From positions 62,001 to 126,000 of the forward strand of contig NZ_JAUAMB010000005.1 in the NCBI RefSeq assembly GCF_031010175.1: a stretch of DNA of 64,000 nt, written 5' to 3'. The DNA comes from Halomonas sp. SpR1. Its GTDB lineage: Bacteria > Pseudomonadota > Gammaproteobacteria > Pseudomonadales > Halomonadaceae. Under the pieces are notes generated by a model. That model had not been told where the DNA came from, ran no database searches, and worked only from the letters and a program-made list of their open reading frames with translations. Shown here one piece after another: positions 63,711-64,000 of this stretch (positions are counted from its first letter, which is position 1; each line of letters begins with the position of its first letter). Made by a program: the position numbers and the translations under genes.

Positions 63711-64000
63711 ATGAGCACACGTATTCACGCCCGCTACCTGATTGAGACGCCCTACCCGGTCGAACATGCGGCTCAAGTCATGGCTGGTGAGCAGTCGTCC
63801 GGCACGTTTACGCGCTTAGCCAATGAAACCGACGCCCTGCGGGAAGCCCACGGTGCGGTCGTCGAAAACATTGAGACACTGGACGCGGCTGAGACACCTT
63901 CGCTGCCCATGCGCGCTGATCTGGCGCCGCAAGGCTACACTCTGTTTCAGCGCGCACTAGTCGAGCTCTCCTGGCCGCTGGAAAACATGGGCCCCTCTCT
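63711..64000 (+). CDS. RuBisCO-like protein (type IV), N-terminal fragment
   Basis: The first 96 codons of a gene running off the right edge. 'IHARYLIETPYPVEHAAQVM', 'AGEQSSGTFTRLANETDALR' and 'VELSWPLENMGPSL' match the N-terminal domain of RuBisCO-like proteins; the 'AGEQSSGTF' block is found in the subgroups that act on 3-oxo-isoapionate 4-phosphate (OiaX/OiaT) and in related families. GGAG lies near the start. Being 18 bases after the TRAP permease, it is in the same operon. Catalytic residues are beyond the window. Confidence 0.85.
   Translation, partial: MSTRIHARYLIETPYPVEHAAQVMAGEQSSGTFTRLANETDALREAHGAVVENIETLDAAETPSLPMRADLAPQGYTLFQRALVELSWPLENMGPS

Overview
The window looks like chromosome from a moderately halophilic gammaproteobacterium of the Halomonas/Vreelandella group. 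The main clue is a complete ectoine-degradation set (doeA, doeB, doeX, doeC, doeD). Supporting clues are TRAP transport, two transporter/universal-stress-protein pairs, and proteins resembling Halomonadaceae homologues throughout. No rRNA, tRNA or CRISPR array was seen.

Layout. 0-6.5 kb: tail of an SBF/ACR3-type permease, then cfa, metK and luxS (methyl-cycle genes), a small unknown gene and a HelD-like helicase. 6.5-16.3 kb: a macro-like protein, a Usp + SulP transporter pair, an isocitrate-dehydrogenase-family gene, a Zn/Cd/Pb efflux ATPase with its divergent MerR regulator and operator, a ZIP transporter, a TetR regulator and a periplasmic rhodanese. 16.5-19.8 kb: a tubulin-tyrosine-ligase-like (TTLL) ATP-grasp fused to PqqD and a degenerate HprK-like domain, followed by an exported Glu-Gly-rich peptide and a DinB-fold protein. 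20.1-21.4 kb: a direct tandem duplication carrying two copies of a small periplasmic protein. 21.5-30.2 kb: an accessory, mercury-resistance-bearing stretch (FMN glutamate-synthase-like protein, a TVP38-type gene broken by an amber codon, hydrolase, merR/merF/merA, a second disulfide reductase, a peroxiredoxin-like protein, frameshifted relics). 30.3-39 kb: DUF302, a chemoreceptor with an NrtS-like membrane domain overlapping a GGDEF/EAL gene, DoxX, L,D-transpeptidase + lgt, a c-type cytochrome with an acidic N-terminal tract, and a YiiX-like hydrolase. 39-43.1 kb: a sigma/anti-sigma locus with redox proteins, DoxX and another acidic peptide. 43.5-47.4 kb: PAS chemoreceptor, 1-Cys peroxiredoxin, a second luxS, an ABM protein and a haloacid dehalogenase. 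47.4-56 kb: the doe cluster, interrupted by a Usp and an MFS transporter. 56-59 kb: ghrA, DUF3108, lysO. 59-64 kb: FCD regulator, 6PGDH-like dehydrogenase, TRAP transporter and the start of a RuBisCO-like protein, resembling D-apionate/branched sugar-acid catabolic loci.

The most interesting candidate system is the TTLL-PqqD-HprK-like fusion with its adjacent acidic peptide. Two other loci in the window (the cytochrome at 37.3-38.0 kb and the small peptide at 41.9 kb) encode proteins with the same leader-like N-terminus and a Glu/Gly/Ala-rich tract. Eukaryotic TTLL enzymes add amino acids to Glu-rich tubulin tails, and PqqD domains bind leader peptides. A bacterial exported-peptide amino-acid-ligation system is therefore a concrete but untested hypothesis. 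All functional statements are from reading sequence; no database search was run.
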